Assembly: GCF_004011095.1 (NCBI RefSeq)
Contig: NZ_CP028129.1
Coordinates: forward strand, 1,364,001 to 1,428,000
Length of the DNA stretch: 64,000 nucleotides
Source: Rathayibacter rathayi
Lineage (GTDB): Bacteria > Actinomycetota > Actinomycetes > Actinomycetales > Microbacteriaceae
Reading direction: 5' to 3'
Positions 38,696-47,502 of the stretch are shown piece after piece. The notes beneath the pieces are model-generated. The model was not told the origin of the DNA, did not search any database, and saw nothing but the letters and a program-made list of their open reading frames with translations. A program made the position numbers and the translations under genes. Positions within the stretch are counted from its first letter, which is position 1. Each line of letters starts with the position of its first letter.

Positions 38696-39508
38696 CTAGC
38701 TTTGCCCGCCGCGCGTGTCGTCCGAGTCCCCCTCGGAGGCCTCGATCTCGACTCCGCGGAACACCGACGGGTAGTCGTCGAGCCACGCCCACTGCTGCAC
38801 GGGCCAGGTCACCAGGACGGCGCGCCCGACGACATGATCAATGGGCACAAAGCCGCCGCCGGGCTTGTCGGTGTTGTAGCGGGAGTCGGCGGAGTTGTAG
38901 CGGTTGTCGCCCATCACCCACAGAGAGCCCTCGGGCACCACGACGTCGAAGGGTGTGGCCGAGACGGCCTGCACGCCGTCGGGGAGCTTCACGTAGGGCT
39001 CGTTGATCGGGTTGCCGTTGATCTCCACCTGGCCCAGCGGAGTGCAGCAGGTCACCTGGTCGCCGGGCAGGCCGATCACCCGCTTGATCAGGTGGTCGTT
39101 GCTGTCAGGGGCGGTGAGCCCTACCAGAGCGAGAGCGGAATCGACGGCGGCCTGGAACGGTGGCACGGAAGGCTCGGAGCTCGGCGAGAGCCACCCACCC
39201 GGGTCGCGGAAGACGACGACGTCGCCGCGCGAGATCGGGACGACTCCGGGCACGAGCTCGTTGACGAGGATGCGATCGTTCTCGACGAGTGTCTGCTCCA
39301 TCGAGGACGACGGGATGTAGAACGAGCGGATGAGGAAAGTCTTCACGAGGAAGGAGACCAGCACCGCAACCACGACGATGACCACCACATCGCGGAAGAA
39401 GAGCACGACGCCTCGGCGCTTGCGCGGCCGATTCTCGGACGGATCCGCCGAATGTCGTGCGTGCTCCTGGTCACCGGGGAGACGGACCGGGGCCGTGCTG
39501 TCTGTCAT
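38696..39508 (-). CDS. lepB: Signal peptidase I
   Basis: Cleaves signal peptides of exported proteins. The 270-residue type I enzyme has one N-terminal membrane helix (VVVIVVVAVLVSFLVKTFLI), then the catalytic Ser in IPSSSMEQTL and the catalytic Lys in HLIKRVIGLPGD, and the conserved VPEGSLWVMGDNRYNSADSR. It follows rplS after a strong hairpin and precedes rnhB with no gap. Confidence 0.96.
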   Translation of the reverse strand: MTDSTAPVRLPGDQEHARHSADPSENRPRKRRGVVLFFRDVVVIVVVAVLVSFLVKTFLIRSFYIPSSSMEQTLVENDRILVNELVPGVVPISRGDVVVFRDPGGWLSPSSEPSVPPFQAAVDSALALVGLTAPDSNDHLIKRVIGLPGDQVTCCTPLGQVEINGNPINEPYVKLPDGVQAVSATPFDVVVPEGSLWVMGDNRYNSADSRYNTDKPGGGFVPIDHVVGRAVLVTWPVQQWAWLDDYPSVFRGVEIEASEGDSDDTRGGQS

Positions 39509-39575
39509 CGCTCGCCGTCGCCCCTACTTGTGCATCACCGGGTGAACTCCCCGGACGGATCGCCCCCGGGAAACG

Positions 39576-39614
39576 GAGGAACCCCGGTCCATCATAGGTG
39601 GACCGGGGTTCCTC
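39576..39614. terminator. Strong hairpin after rplS
   Basis: GAGGAACCCCGGTCCA (39576-39591) pairs perfectly with TGGACCGGGGTTCCTC (39599-39614) around a seven-base loop. It lies 20 bases after the rplS stop on the minus strand and before lepB. No T-run follows. Confidence 0.8.
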
Positions 39615-39634
39615 GGAAGTCGAGCGAATGCCGC

Positions 39635-39982
39635 TCAGGCGTCGCGCTTCTCCTTGATCTTGGCCTTCTTGCCACGCAGGTTGCGGAGGTAGTAGAGCTT
39701 CGCGCGACGCACGTCACCGCGGGTGACGAGCTCGATGTGGTCGATGACCGGCGAGTGTACCGGGAAGGTACGCTCGACGCCGACCTGGAAGCTCACCTTG
39801 CGAACCGTGAAGGTCTCGCGGATGCCCTCGCCGGAGCGGCCGATGACGACGCCCTGGAAGACCTGGATGCGCGAGCGGCTGCCCTCGACGATGTTGACGT
39901 GGACCTTGACGGTGTCGCCGGCACGGAAGTCCGGGACATCGCTGCGGAGGGAAGCCGCATCGACGGAATCGAGGATGTGCAT
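39635..39982 (-). CDS. rplS: 50S ribosomal protein L19
   Basis: Ribosomal protein L19, 115 residues, with the family segments [30 protein letters not shown] and [21 protein letters not shown]. The ATG at 39982 is the family's usual start. It has its own promoter with a leader of about 110 bases and is closed by a strong hairpin. Confidence 0.97.
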   Translation of the reverse strand: MHILDSVDAASLRSDVPDFRAGDTVKVHVNIVEGSRSRIQVFQGVVIGRSGEGIRETFTVRKVSFQVGVERTFPVHSPVIDHIELVTRGDVRRAKLYYLRNLRGKKAKIKEKRDA

Positions 39983-40100
39983 GCTGTATCGCTCTCCGTG
40001 CCCGCCACAGGTCGAGCACCGTTTGGTTGATGGAAGTCGGTGATGCGCCCACGTCGTCGCGGCTCCCCTGTGGCAGAGCCTGCGCGAGGCACAAGCGCTC

Positions 40101-40130
40101 ATTCTGCCATGCCGCGCGGATCCGCGTCAA
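40101..40130 (-). promoter_or_regulatory. rplS promoter
   Basis: On the minus strand TTGACG (40125-40130), an 18-base spacer and CAGAAT (40101-40106) form a well-spaced -35/-10 pair. The stretch TGGCAGAATGA is also found upstream of rpsP (44004-44014). Confidence 0.6.
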
Positions 40131-40174
40131 AGTGGGCCAGGCAGCGTCGATGCGCGGCTCGACCGCCCACCCGG

Positions 40175-40660
40175 TCACACGACGATCGTCTGTCCGTCCT
40201 GCGGGCGCTCGGGGTCGAAGCCCTCCGCCGAGACGGGTCGCGAGCCGCCCTCCGTCTGCACGACGGCCGCCTGGGAAAAGGCAAGGAGGGTGGCGCGAGC
40301 GTCGATGAGGAAGCGCCGGATCGAGTACCAGAACGCTGCGACTCCGAGGACCACCGAGAGCAGTCCCAGGGCCGCGCCATCGGGAGGGAAGAATCCGAAC
40401 GCGATCAGGGACAGGTGCCAGGCTCCCATGACGGCCACATCACCCCAGGCGGGAGTCCGGGTCGGGCGCACCGTCACCCGGAAAGCGATGATCCCGGCCA
40501 CGACAGCCAGCGCGACCGCCAGAATGGGGAGGGCGATCAGCAGGGCGAGAACGGTCCAGCCGCTCGCTCCCCCGAAGAGGCCGTAGCCGAGGAAGATCCA
40601 GAGGGGCAGCACGATCGCCGCTGGAAACTGCCAAGAACCGAATGCCCGTCGCGTGCGCAT
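40175..40660 (-). CDS. Membrane protein of unknown function
   Basis: A 161-residue protein with about four membrane helices (FPAAIVLPLWIFLGYGLFGG; WTVLALLIALPILAVALAVV; VAVMGAWHLSLIAFGFF; GLLSVVLGVAAFWYSI) and a short polar C-terminus. I do not recognise the family. The ATG at 40660 follows a TACGGT box by six bases, which supports it over the longer frame to 40804 that overlaps map. It is divergent from map. Confidence 0.75.
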   Translation of the reverse strand: MRTRRAFGSWQFPAAIVLPLWIFLGYGLFGGASGWTVLALLIALPILAVALAVVAGIIAFRVTVRPTRTPAWGDVAVMGAWHLSLIAFGFFPPDGAALGLLSVVLGVAAFWYSIRRFLIDARATLLAFSQAAVVQTEGGSRPVSAEGFDPERPQDGQTIVV

Positions 40661-40666
40661 GCACCG

Positions 40667-40672
40667 ACCGTA
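40667..40672 (-). promoter_or_regulatory. -10 box of a leaderless promoter for the membrane protein
   Basis: TACGGT on the minus strand, six bases before the ATG at 40660. Confidence 0.45.
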
Positions 40673-40718
40673 CCCACCACCGCTGAGCAACGGCTCAGCG
40701 GACGCCGAGAGGATCAGG

Positions 40719-41486
40719 ATGATCGAGCTACGCACCCCCGCTGAGATCGAGGAGATGCGTCCTGCCGGCCGCTTCGTCGGGGAGGTCCTGAGGGCCACGT
40801 CCACCGCCGCCGCCGTGGGCGTGAACCTGCTGGAACTCGATCGGCTCGCGCACGAGATGATCCGTGCCGCTGGCGCCGAGTCCTGCTACATCGACTATCA
40901 CCCCTCCTTTGGCGCGAGCCCGTTCGGCAAGGTCCTCTGCACCTCCGTCAACGATGCCGTCCTGCACGGCCTCCCGTTCGACTACCGGCTGAAGGACGGC
41001 GACCTGCTGACCCTCGACTTCGCCGCCTCCGTGAACGGATGGGTGGCCGACTCCGCGATCAGCGTCGTCGTCGGCACGCCCCGCGATGAGGACCTTGCGC
41101 TCATCGACACCACCACCCGGGCGCTGGAGGCCGGCATCGCCGCCGCGCAGCCCGGCAAGAAGATCGGCGACATCTCCGCCGCCATCGCGGCGGTCGCGCG
41201 CGCCGATGGCCTCTCGATCAACACCGATTTCGGCGGTCACGGCGTCGGCCGCACGATGCACGGCGATCCGCACATCGCCAACGATGGGCGCGCCGGCCGC
41301 GGCTACCCCCTCCGCCCGGGTCTGGTCATCGCGATCGAGCCGTGGTTCCTGCAGAGCACGGACGAGATCTACACCGACAAGGACGGCTGGACGCTGCGCA
41401 GCCGCGACGGTTCGCGGGGCGCGCACCTGGAGCACACAATCGCGATCACCGAGACGGGGAACGTCGTCCTCTCCGCCCGCGAGTGA
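40719..41486 (+). CDS. map: Methionine aminopeptidase, type I
   Basis: Removes the N-terminal methionine from nascent proteins. The 255-residue protein has all five metal ligands: Asp in TLDFAASVNGW, Asp in VADSAISVV, His in GGHGVGRTMH, Glu in AIEPWFL and Glu in HLEHTIAI. The ATG at 40719 is preceded by GAGAGGATCAGG. There is no secY or adk neighbour, so this is a stand-alone copy. Confidence 0.95.
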   Translation: MIELRTPAEIEEMRPAGRFVGEVLRATSTAAAVGVNLLELDRLAHEMIRAAGAESCYIDYHPSFGASPFGKVLCTSVNDAVLHGLPFDYRLKDGDLLTLDFAASVNGWVADSAISVVVGTPRDEDLALIDTTTRALEAGIAAAQPGKKIGDISAAIAAVARADGLSINTDFGGHGVGRTMHGDPHIANDGRAGRGYPLRPGLVIAIEPWFLQSTDEIYTDKDGWTLRSRDGSRGAHLEHTIAITETGNVVLSARE

Positions 41487-41798
41487 GACTGCGGGCCTGC
41501 CGCTGCTGGCGCTGCTCCTGCGCCGTCTGAAGCAGCGAATCCGGGAGCTGCGGCTCGCACAGACCAGGGGCTCCGGCTCGTCGCGATCGCGTCGGCGGCG
41601 TGAGTGGCGGCCCTCGGCCTCACCTGCTGGCAGCCGCTGACGGCGTCCGGCGCGACCACGCTCGGCGTCGCTACGGTGGTCGTGGTCGCCTTCGTCGTTG
41701 CGGCGATCCGTACCTCACGCGAATGGAGGCCACCGCGTGAGCCGGCTGCACCGCCGTCCCCCGGCCCTCTCCCCCTCGCCCCCCTCGCCCCCCCCTGA
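41487..41798 (+). pseudogene. Possible remnant of a small membrane protein after map
   Basis: Directly after map, in the same frame, the codons read ...QGLRLVAIASAA, then TGA, then VAALGLTCWQPL and TLGVATVVVVAFVVAAIRTSREWRPP. Ignoring the TGA at 41601-41603 gives two hydrophobic segments like a small two-helix membrane protein, and TGA differs from Trp TGG by one base. The first segment has no start codon after the map stop. A 64-codon frame could begin at the GTG at 41604. The 3' part turns into C-rich low-complexity DNA. This may be a broken gene or chance. Confidence 0.25.
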
Positions 41799-41804
41799 AC
41801 GACT

Positions 41805-41867
41805 CCGCGAGATGCCACTTGTGACGACGACACGCCGGAGCGAGGCGTCACAAGTGGCATCTCGCGG
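41805..41867. repeat. Long palindrome between converging genes, copy 2
   Basis: Arms 41805-41826 and 41846-41867 are perfect inverted copies (22 bp), with core CCGCGAGATGCCACTTGTG. The loop starts ACGACACGCCG. It lies between map and trmD, five bases before the trmD stop. Arms and loop core match the palindrome at 7371-7433. Confidence 0.85.
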
Positions 41868-41871
41868 CGGG

Positions 41872-42555
41872 TTAGGGCAGCAGGTCGGGGCGGATGCGAC
41901 GGGTGCGCTCGTGGCTCTGCTCGCGGCGCCAGGCGGCGATCGCTGCGTGGTTGCCGCTGAGCAGCACCGGGGGGACGTCGAGTCCGCGCCAGGAGGCGGG
42001 CTTGGTGTAGCTCGGGTACTCCAGGAGCCCGTCGGAATGGCTCTCCTCGACCAGGCTCGCCGGGTTGCCGACGACACCGGGGACGAGGCGTCCGATGGCC
42101 TCGATCATCGCCATGACGGCGACTTCTCCCCCGTTGAGGACGTAATCGCCGAGGCTGACCATCCGCACCCGGGCACGCGCTGCGGTGTGGTCGATGACGC
42201 GCTGGTCGATGCCCTCGTAGCGGCCGCAGCCGAAGACGAGCGAGGACTCCTCCGCCAGCTCGCGAGCGGTCGCCTGGGTGAAGAGTTCGCCGGCGGGCGA
42301 GGGGAAGATCACCACGGGGTCCTCCGCCGACTCCAGGATCGAGTCGAGAGCCTCGCCCCACGGCTCCGGGCGCATCACCATGCCGGCGCCGCCGCCGTAG
42401 GGCGTGTCGTCGACGGTGCGATGCCGGTCGTGGGTGGAGTCCCGCAGGTCATGCACGCCGAGCTTGATGAGCCCGCTCTGCCGCGCGCGACCGAGCAGAC
42501 TGATATCGAGCACGCCGAAAAACTCCGGGAAGATCGTGACGATGTCGATCCTCAC
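41872..42555 (-). CDS. trmD: tRNA (guanine-37-N1)-methyltransferase
   Basis: Methylates G37 of tRNAs from S-adenosylmethionine, protecting the reading frame. The 227-residue SPOUT protein begins [13 protein letters not shown] (GTG start at 42555) and has [29 protein letters not shown] and [14 protein letters not shown], the knot segments. The start overlaps the rimM stop (GTGA). It belongs to the conserved rpsP-khpA-rimM-trmD operon. A frame extending to 43050 is antisense-like noise over rimM. Confidence 0.96.
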   Translation of the reverse strand: MRIDIVTIFPEFFGVLDISLLGRARQSGLIKLGVHDLRDSTHDRHRTVDDTPYGGGAGMVMRPEPWGEALDSILESAEDPVVIFPSPAGELFTQATARELAEESSLVFGCGRYEGIDQRVIDHTAARARVRMVSLGDYVLNGGEVAVMAMIEAIGRLVPGVVGNPASLVEESHSDGLLEYPSYTKPASWRGLDVPPVLLSGNHAAIAAWRREQSHERTRRIRPDLLP

Positions 42556-43211
42556 GGCCGGGGCTCCTCCTCGGAGGAGGCGGGGTCGTCGATGGGGGCG
42601 GCAGCGCTCAGCGTCGGGTCGGCGAGATCGACCCCGCTGAGGTCGACCGCCGCGGGCTCCTGCTCCGGAGCCTCCTCGAAAAGGCCGATCGGAGGGGTGA
42701 CCGTGACGATCCCCGAGGCAGCATCGACGGAGGGCACGATCGCGTTCACGAACGGCACCATCACTTCGCCGGAGGGAGTGCCGACGATCAGCAGGTCCTG
42801 CGCCGGGAAGTGGTCGACGCGGCGCACGGTGCCGACCTGGACGCCGTCGCGCACGACCTTCATGCCGACCAGCTGGTAGTCGTACCAGGAGTCGTCCTCG
42901 CCCGGCTGGGTCTGCACCTCCTCGTCGATCCAGAGGATCGCCTTGAGGAGGGTCTCGGCGGCGTTGCGGTCCTCCACGCCCTTGAAGAACGCGACGGGGT
43001 GACTGTTGTACCAGCGCAGTTCGACGAGTTCGAGCTTCTTCCCATGCCATTCGGAGGTGCGGGGCACCTGCAACGTGAACGTGGATCCGGGGGTGAAGCG
43101 CTTGTCGGGCTCATCGGTGTAGAGCTCAAGCTTGATCGCGCCCTTGAGTCCGTGGGCCTTGGTGAGTCGGGCGACGCGAAGCTGCGTCGTGCCCGGTCCG
43201 GTGACCGACAC
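42552..43211 (-). CDS. rimM: Ribosome maturation factor RimM
   Basis: Assists maturation of the 30S head around S19. The 219-residue protein has the RimM barrel ([25 protein letters not shown]) and the PRC-barrel ([22 protein letters not shown]). A C-terminal low-complexity acidic tail of about 40 residues is longer than usual. It lies between khpA and trmD in one operon. Confidence 0.95.
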   Translation of the reverse strand: MSVTGPGTTQLRVARLTKAHGLKGAIKLELYTDEPDKRFTPGSTFTLQVPRTSEWHGKKLELVELRWYNSHPVAFFKGVEDRNAAETLLKAILWIDEEVQTQPGEDDSWYDYQLVGMKVVRDGVQVGTVRRVDHFPAQDLLIVGTPSGEVMVPFVNAIVPSVDAASGIVTVTPPIGLFEEAPEQEPAAVDLSGVDLADPTLSAAAPIDDPASSEEEPRP

Positions 43212-43213
43212 CT

Positions 43214-43450
43214 CTACTTGTCGGTGTCGACGACGTCGACCCGCACGCGGCGGCCGTCGGCGAGAGCGGCGACGAGAGTGCGGACGGCTTTGGCGGTGCG
43301 ACCGGAGCGTCCGATCACGCGGCCGAGGTCCTCGGGGTGCACACGCACCTCGAGGACCTCTCCGCGCGGGGAGCTCGTGGCCACGACACGGACCTCGTCG
43401 GGGTTCTCGACGATCCCCTTGACGAGATGTTCGACGGCGGGAGCGAGCAC
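43214..43450 (-). CDS. KH-domain RNA-binding protein KhpA
   Basis: A 78-residue single KH-domain protein: VEHLVKGIVENPDEV, then HPEDLGRVIGRSGRTAKAVR with the GxxG loop. This is the small protein normally found between rpsP and rimM; its partner KhpB is not in the window. It binds RNA and may act as a global RNA chaperone (known for the family in Firmicutes). Confidence 0.92.
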   Translation of the reverse strand: MLAPAVEHLVKGIVENPDEVRVVATSSPRGEVLEVRVHPEDLGRVIGRSGRTAKAVRTLVAALADGRRVRVDVVDTDK

Positions 43451-43453
43451 GGA

Positions 43454-43864
43454 CTACGCCTCGATGGAGGTCTCGTCGGCGGTGTCCGCGACCGGGGCGA
43501 CCTTGGCCGGAGCCTCGGACTTCGGCTTGAGGACGGGCTTCTTCTTCGCGTCGACGACGAACGGAGCCTTGGGCTCCTTCACCTGGACGGTGCTGACGGC
43601 GTCGGCGTCGCCCTGGAAGCGGCCCCAGTCGCCGGTCAGCTTGAGGATCGCGGCGACCTGCTCGGTCGGCTGCGCGCCGACTCCAAGCCAGTACTGCGCA
43701 CGCTCCGAGTCGACCTGGATGAACGAGGGCTGCTCGGTGGGGTGGTACTTGCCGATCTCCTCGATCACGCGACCGTCGCGCTTGGTGCGCGAGTCGGCGA
43801 CGACGATGCGGTAGTAGGGCGCCCGGATCTTACCGAGGCGCTTCAGACGAATCTTGACAGCCAC
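43454..43864 (-). CDS. rpsP: 30S ribosomal protein S16
   Basis: Ribosomal protein S16. The GTG at 43864 has GGAGAATT upstream and begins [26 protein letters not shown]. The core matches through [14 protein letters not shown]. The protein (136 residues) has a Lys/Ala/Pro-rich tail common in actinobacteria. It is first in the rpsP-khpA-rimM-trmD operon. Confidence 0.97.
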   Translation of the reverse strand: MAVKIRLKRLGKIRAPYYRIVVADSRTKRDGRVIEEIGKYHPTEQPSFIQVDSERAQYWLGVGAQPTEQVAAILKLTGDWGRFQGDADAVSTVQVKEPKAPFVVDAKKKPVLKPKSEAPAKVAPVADTADETSIEA

Positions 43865-44187
43865 AATTCTCCTGTGTGGTCGTTGACCGGTGTCCGGTCG
43901 ATGATGGATGAACTGAGCCGTGAGCGTGGGGGCACACCCGGCGGAAGCTCGAGGGGGTTTCGTCGGCGGTGAGTAGAGGGTCGACCGCCTCGGACCCGAC
44001 GGATCATTCTGCCAGAAAAACCGCGCCGGTGCGGGCCGGCACGCCGCCGCTCCCACCGGTCCCCCGAGAGCGCGGGACGGGGCTAAGAGCGACTGCGCCG
44101 GGGATCGGCGCCCGCTCTGCCCGCAGGTGCGAGGATATCGGGGCGCGTCCCGATCGGCGGACGCCCGGATCCGATGAGGACCACGCC
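43865..44187. other. Divergent intergenic region between rpsP and the YbdK-type gene
   Basis: No gene is seen in these 323 bases. On the minus strand TGGCAGAATGA (44004-44014) matches the rplS promoter exactly and probably holds the rpsP -10 box, which would give a leader of about 130 bases. On the plus strand GAGGATATC near 44130 could serve the YbdK-type gene. Several GC-rich hairpins are possible. Confidence 0.45.
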
Positions 44188-45333
44188 ATGAAGATCAGCT
44201 TCGCCGCGTCCGACCGCTCCACCCTCGGGATCGAGTGGGAGGTGGCGATCGTCGATCGCCAGACAGGTGATCTGGCCAATGTCGCCGACGTCGTACTGGA
44301 GGCACTGCGCGGCGAGGACGGCGCCCCGCACCCGCGGATCACCGGCGAGCTGCTGCGCAACACGGTCGAGCTGGTCTCGGGCGTGCACACCCGAGTCCGC
44401 GACGCGGTCGCCGATCTCCGGGACCAGCTGGAGCAGGTGCGCGAGATCACCGACCCGATGGGACTGGATCTGGTCTGCTCGGGTACCCATCCGTTCGCGC
44501 AGTGGTTCGACCAGACCATCACCGATAAAGAGCGCTATCACCGCCTCATCGACCGGACCCAGTGGTGGGGGCGGAACATGATGATCTGGGGCATCCATGT
44601 GCACGTCGGCATCGAGCATCGCGATAAGGTGCTGCCGATCCTCAATGCGCTGCTCGGTTACTACCCGCACCTGCAGGCGCTCTCGGCGTCCAGCCCGTTC
44701 TGGGGTGGAGTGGACACGGGATACGCGTCGAACCGCGCGCTGATGTTCCAGCAATTACCCACGGCCGGCCTGCCTCCACAGTTCGGCGCCTGGGCAAACT
44801 ACGAGGAGTACGTCGACGACATGATGCGCACCGGCGTCATCGACGACCACACCGAGGTTCGCTGGGACATCCGCCCCTCCCCGCAGTGGGGGACGCTCGA
44901 GATGCGCGCGTGCGACGGCCTCTCCTCCGCTGAAGAAATCGGAGCCGTCGCGGCGCTGATCCAGTGCCTCGTCGAGCACCTGTCCTCGCGCCTGGACGCC
45001 GGCGAGGACCTGCCGACGATGCAGCCCTGGTTCGTGCGCGAGAACAAGTGGCGCGCGGCCCGCTACGGGCTCGACTCCGAGATCATCCTGAATGCGGCAG
45101 GAGCGGAACGGCCCGTCACCGACGACATCCGCGACCTCCTGGTGACTCTCGCGCCGGTCGCCGAGCGCCTGGACTGCGTGCACGAGCTGGCCGATGTGGA
45201 ACTCATCCTGGTCGCGGGAGCGAGCTACCAGCGCCAGCTGCGAACCGCCGCGACCAACCACGGCGATCTGAAGGCGGTCGTCCGTGCGCTCGCGGGAGAG
45301 CTGCGCGACGGACTCCGGGACCCGCGCGCATGA
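44188..45333 (+). CDS. YbdK-type carboxylate-amine ligase (GCS2 family)
   Basis: A 381-residue ATP-dependent ligase related to gamma-glutamylcysteine synthetase 2. Family segments are [58 protein letters not shown] and [11 protein letters not shown]. In E. coli YbdK has weak glutamate-cysteine ligase activity. The physiological substrate in mycothiol-producing actinobacteria is unclear. The ATG at 44188 follows GAGGACCACGCC. The stop overlaps the start of the SGNH lipoprotein. Confidence 0.93.
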   Translation: MKISFAASDRSTLGIEWEVAIVDRQTGDLANVADVVLEALRGEDGAPHPRITGELLRNTVELVSGVHTRVRDAVADLRDQLEQVREITDPMGLDLVCSGTHPFAQWFDQTITDKERYHRLIDRTQWWGRNMMIWGIHVHVGIEHRDKVLPILNALLGYYPHLQALSASSPFWGGVDTGYASNRALMFQQLPTAGLPPQFGAWANYEEYVDDMMRTGVIDDHTEVRWDIRPSPQWGTLEMRACDGLSSAEEIGAVAALIQCLVEHLSSRLDAGEDLPTMQPWFVRENKWRAARYGLDSEIILNAAGAERPVTDDIRDLLVTLAPVAERLDCVHELADVELILVAGASYQRQLRTAATNHGDLKAVVRALAGELRDGLRDPRA

Positions 45334-46100
45334 GGCGGCCCGCCCGTCTCACCGCCGCCGCGATCGGCGGGCTCGCGCTCGGACTCAGCGGCTGCTCCGC
45401 CCCGTCCTCGCCGATCAGTCCGGCGACCCCGTCCGCCTCGGCCACTGCGTTGTCGGCCGTGCCCGCGGATCCGGTGCCGCTCTCCCTCGGCGGCTCTCTG
45501 CCCGCCGGCTCCCGCGTCACCGTCGTCGGCGACAGCATCGTGCGCGGTCTGAACGTCGACGCGGAGCAGGCCTGGCCCGCTCTCGTGGGCGACGACTTCG
45601 GCTGGGACGTTACCGACCTGGGCTGCGACGGCGGCGGGTTCATCGAAGTGGGCGACTGCGGCCTCGCGATCGGCGACCGTGCGGCGGAGATCGCGGACAC
45701 GCAACCGGACGCGATCGTGCTGATCGCCAGCAGCAACGACCTGGACTGGGAGCCGGAAGAGGTGGACGCTGCGATCGGTCCCGCCGTCCAGGCGATCGCG
45801 GCTGCCTCACCCTCGGCGCGGTTGATCGCGATCGACTCGGTCTGGGGCCCTGACCCGCGGCCGACCGATCTCGACCAGTACGACGCGGGTCTGATCGACG
45901 CTGTGACGGCCGCGGGTGGGGACGCGCTGGAGTACCCGGATCCGCTGAACGAGGACGGGCTGCTGGGCGATGACGACGTGCATCCGACGGTAGAGGGCCA
46001 CCGGGTGCTCGCGCACGCCTTCGAGGTCGCCGCCGAGAAGTCGGGGCTAGCGCGCCCGGTGCCGACCGACCAGCGCGCGACAGACGCTCCGGCGGACTGA
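45330..46100 (+). CDS. SGNH/GDSL hydrolase-family lipoprotein
   Basis: A 256-residue lipoprotein with a short signal peptide and lipobox LSGC (Cys22), a Ser/Pro/Ala linker and an SGNH hydrolase domain. Block I is VVGDSIVRG (Ser69), block III is SSNDLDW and block V is DDVHPTVEGH, supplying the catalytic Asp and His. It is probably a surface esterase or deacetylase. It is coupled by ATGA overlap to the YbdK-type ligase. The substrate cannot be read from the sequence. Confidence 0.88.
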   Translation: MRRPARLTAAAIGGLALGLSGCSAPSSPISPATPSASATALSAVPADPVPLSLGGSLPAGSRVTVVGDSIVRGLNVDAEQAWPALVGDDFGWDVTDLGCDGGGFIEVGDCGLAIGDRAAEIADTQPDAIVLIASSNDLDWEPEEVDAAIGPAVQAIAAASPSARLIAIDSVWGPDPRPTDLDQYDAGLIDAVTAAGGDALEYPDPLNEDGLLGDDDVHPTVEGHRVLAHAFEVAAEKSGLARPVPTDQRATDAPAD

Positions 46101-46162
46101 CGCAGGGTCGGGGCGGCGTCGGCACGGCGGTCAACGCCGTACCCAACCGACTCCCCGGCGAT

Positions 46163-46990
46163 TCACTGTGTGGCGCTGTTCTTCCCGTCCCGCCACCCGA
46201 GCAGGTCACGCACGGGGGCGAGGTCGATGTCCGGCCCCGTGATGCCGAGCGTGAACAGGGTCGCACCGAGATCGAACTGCTGATCGAGCACGTCGAAGGA
46301 GGCGTCGCCGACTCCGCCGCGGACGCTCGCGCCGGTCGAGATCTCGATCGCGGCCGGATCGCGCTCGACCCGGGCGCACCACTCCGCGAGAACGCCGAGC
46401 TTGCGCTCGAGGGTCGGAATGTCCGAGAAGCTGTGCCAGATGTCGGCGTGCTCGGCGACGATCCGCAGCGTCTTCTTCTCGCCGCCGCCGCCGATCATCA
46501 CCGGGATGTCGCGCGTCGGTGCGGGATTGAGCATCGACCAGCGGCTGCGGATGCGCGGCATCGCCTCGGCGAGCCCGTCCAGGCGCGAGCCGGCGGTGCC
46601 GAACTCGTAGCCGTACTCCTCGTAATCGCGCTCGAACCAGCCGGAACCGATGCCGAAGATCAGGCGGCCCTCTGCGCCCTGGGCGCTGATGTGATCGACC
46701 GTCCGGGCCATGTCGGCGAGCAGGTCGGGGTTGCGGTAACTGTTGCAGGAGACCAGCGGGCCGAACTCGATCCGGCTGGTCTGCTCGGCCCAGGCCGCGA
46801 GCATGCTCCAGCCTTCAAAGTGCAGGCCGTTCGGCTCCCCCGACAGCGGGAAGAAGTGGTCCCAGTTGAAGGCGATGTCGACGCCGAGATCCTCGATCTC
46901 GGCGAGGGTGTCTCGGATGACGTCGTAGGGGACGTGCTGAGGGGCGATTTGGACGCCGATGCGGACGTGGCGCGCGTGTGCGGTTGTCAT
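46163..46990 (-). CDS. LLM-class flavin-dependent oxidoreductase (probably F420-dependent)
   Basis: A 275-residue luciferase-like monooxygenase-fold protein: DIAFNWDHFFPL, TSRIEFGPLVSCNSYRNPDLLADMARTVD, LIFGIGSGWFERDYEEYG and DIPVMIGGGGEKKTLRIVAEHADIWH. In actinobacteria this subfamily commonly uses coenzyme F420. The substrate is unknown. The ATG at 46990 follows a TAGCGT box by six bases, so the transcript is probably leaderless. It converges on the SGNH lipoprotein gene. Confidence 0.9.
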   Translation of the reverse strand: MTTAHARHVRIGVQIAPQHVPYDVIRDTLAEIEDLGVDIAFNWDHFFPLSGEPNGLHFEGWSMLAAWAEQTSRIEFGPLVSCNSYRNPDLLADMARTVDHISAQGAEGRLIFGIGSGWFERDYEEYGYEFGTAGSRLDGLAEAMPRIRSRWSMLNPAPTRDIPVMIGGGGEKKTLRIVAEHADIWHSFSDIPTLERKLGVLAEWCARVERDPAAIEISTGASVRGGVGDASFDVLDQQFDLGATLFTLGITGPDIDLAPVRDLLGWRDGKNSATQ

Positions 46991-46996
46991 GCCTTC

Positions 46997-47002
46997 ACGC
47001 TA
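46997..47002 (-). promoter_or_regulatory. -10 box of a leaderless promoter for the LLM oxidoreductase
   Basis: TAGCGT on the minus strand, six bases before the ATG at 46990. Confidence 0.5.
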
Positions 47003-47052
47003 GCGAGCGGTTGGACGCCCGGGGAGCCCACTCCTGCGGCTAGGTTCCGCTC

Positions 47053-47502
47053 CTACTCCCCCGCCGGGTCCGGCGAGGTCGATGGCGCCTCATCGCTCGT
47101 GGAGCGAGCGAGCGCGACCACGGTGGCGCCTCCGTCATCGAACAGGCGCAGCCGCCCACCATCGAGCGAGGCCGCCGCAGCCTCCGAGAAGATTCGCGGC
47201 AGAGCGACGCCGTCGCAGGCGATGAGTGTGCTCGGGCCGGCCGATACCGAGAGCGCGCCCTCGCCGTCGATCGACCACTCCCCCTGCGCGCCGTTGCAGC
47301 CATCGGAGCCGGTCCAGGTGCCGTCCCCCGCGATCAGGAGGAATGGCACGTCGGGAGCGTCGGAGGATATGCCGGTCACCCAGCGCCCGACCAGCTCGTC
47401 GGGCGAGGGAGCCGCCATCGCCTCCCTTCCCGATCCCCCGGCGCAGCCGGTGAGACCGAGCACGGCGACGACCGCGAGGATCGCGCCCGTGCGCCGCCTC
47501 AT
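47053..47502 (-). CDS. META-domain-like lipoprotein
   Basis: A 149-residue lipoprotein with signal peptide and lipobox LTGC (about residue 20). The mature part resembles META/HslJ-like domains: LVGRWVTGI at the start, GDGTWTGSDGCNGAQGEW in the middle, and a CDG element. Function unknown. Its ATG overlaps the ffh stop (ATGA), so it is expressed with ffh, an odd pairing that is probably only positional. Confidence 0.82.
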   Translation of the reverse strand: MRRRTGAILAVVAVLGLTGCAGGSGREAMAAPSPDELVGRWVTGISSDAPDVPFLLIAGDGTWTGSDGCNGAQGEWSIDGEGALSVSAGPSTLIACDGVALPRIFSEAAAASLDGGRLRLFDDGGATVVALARSTSDEAPSTSPDPAGE

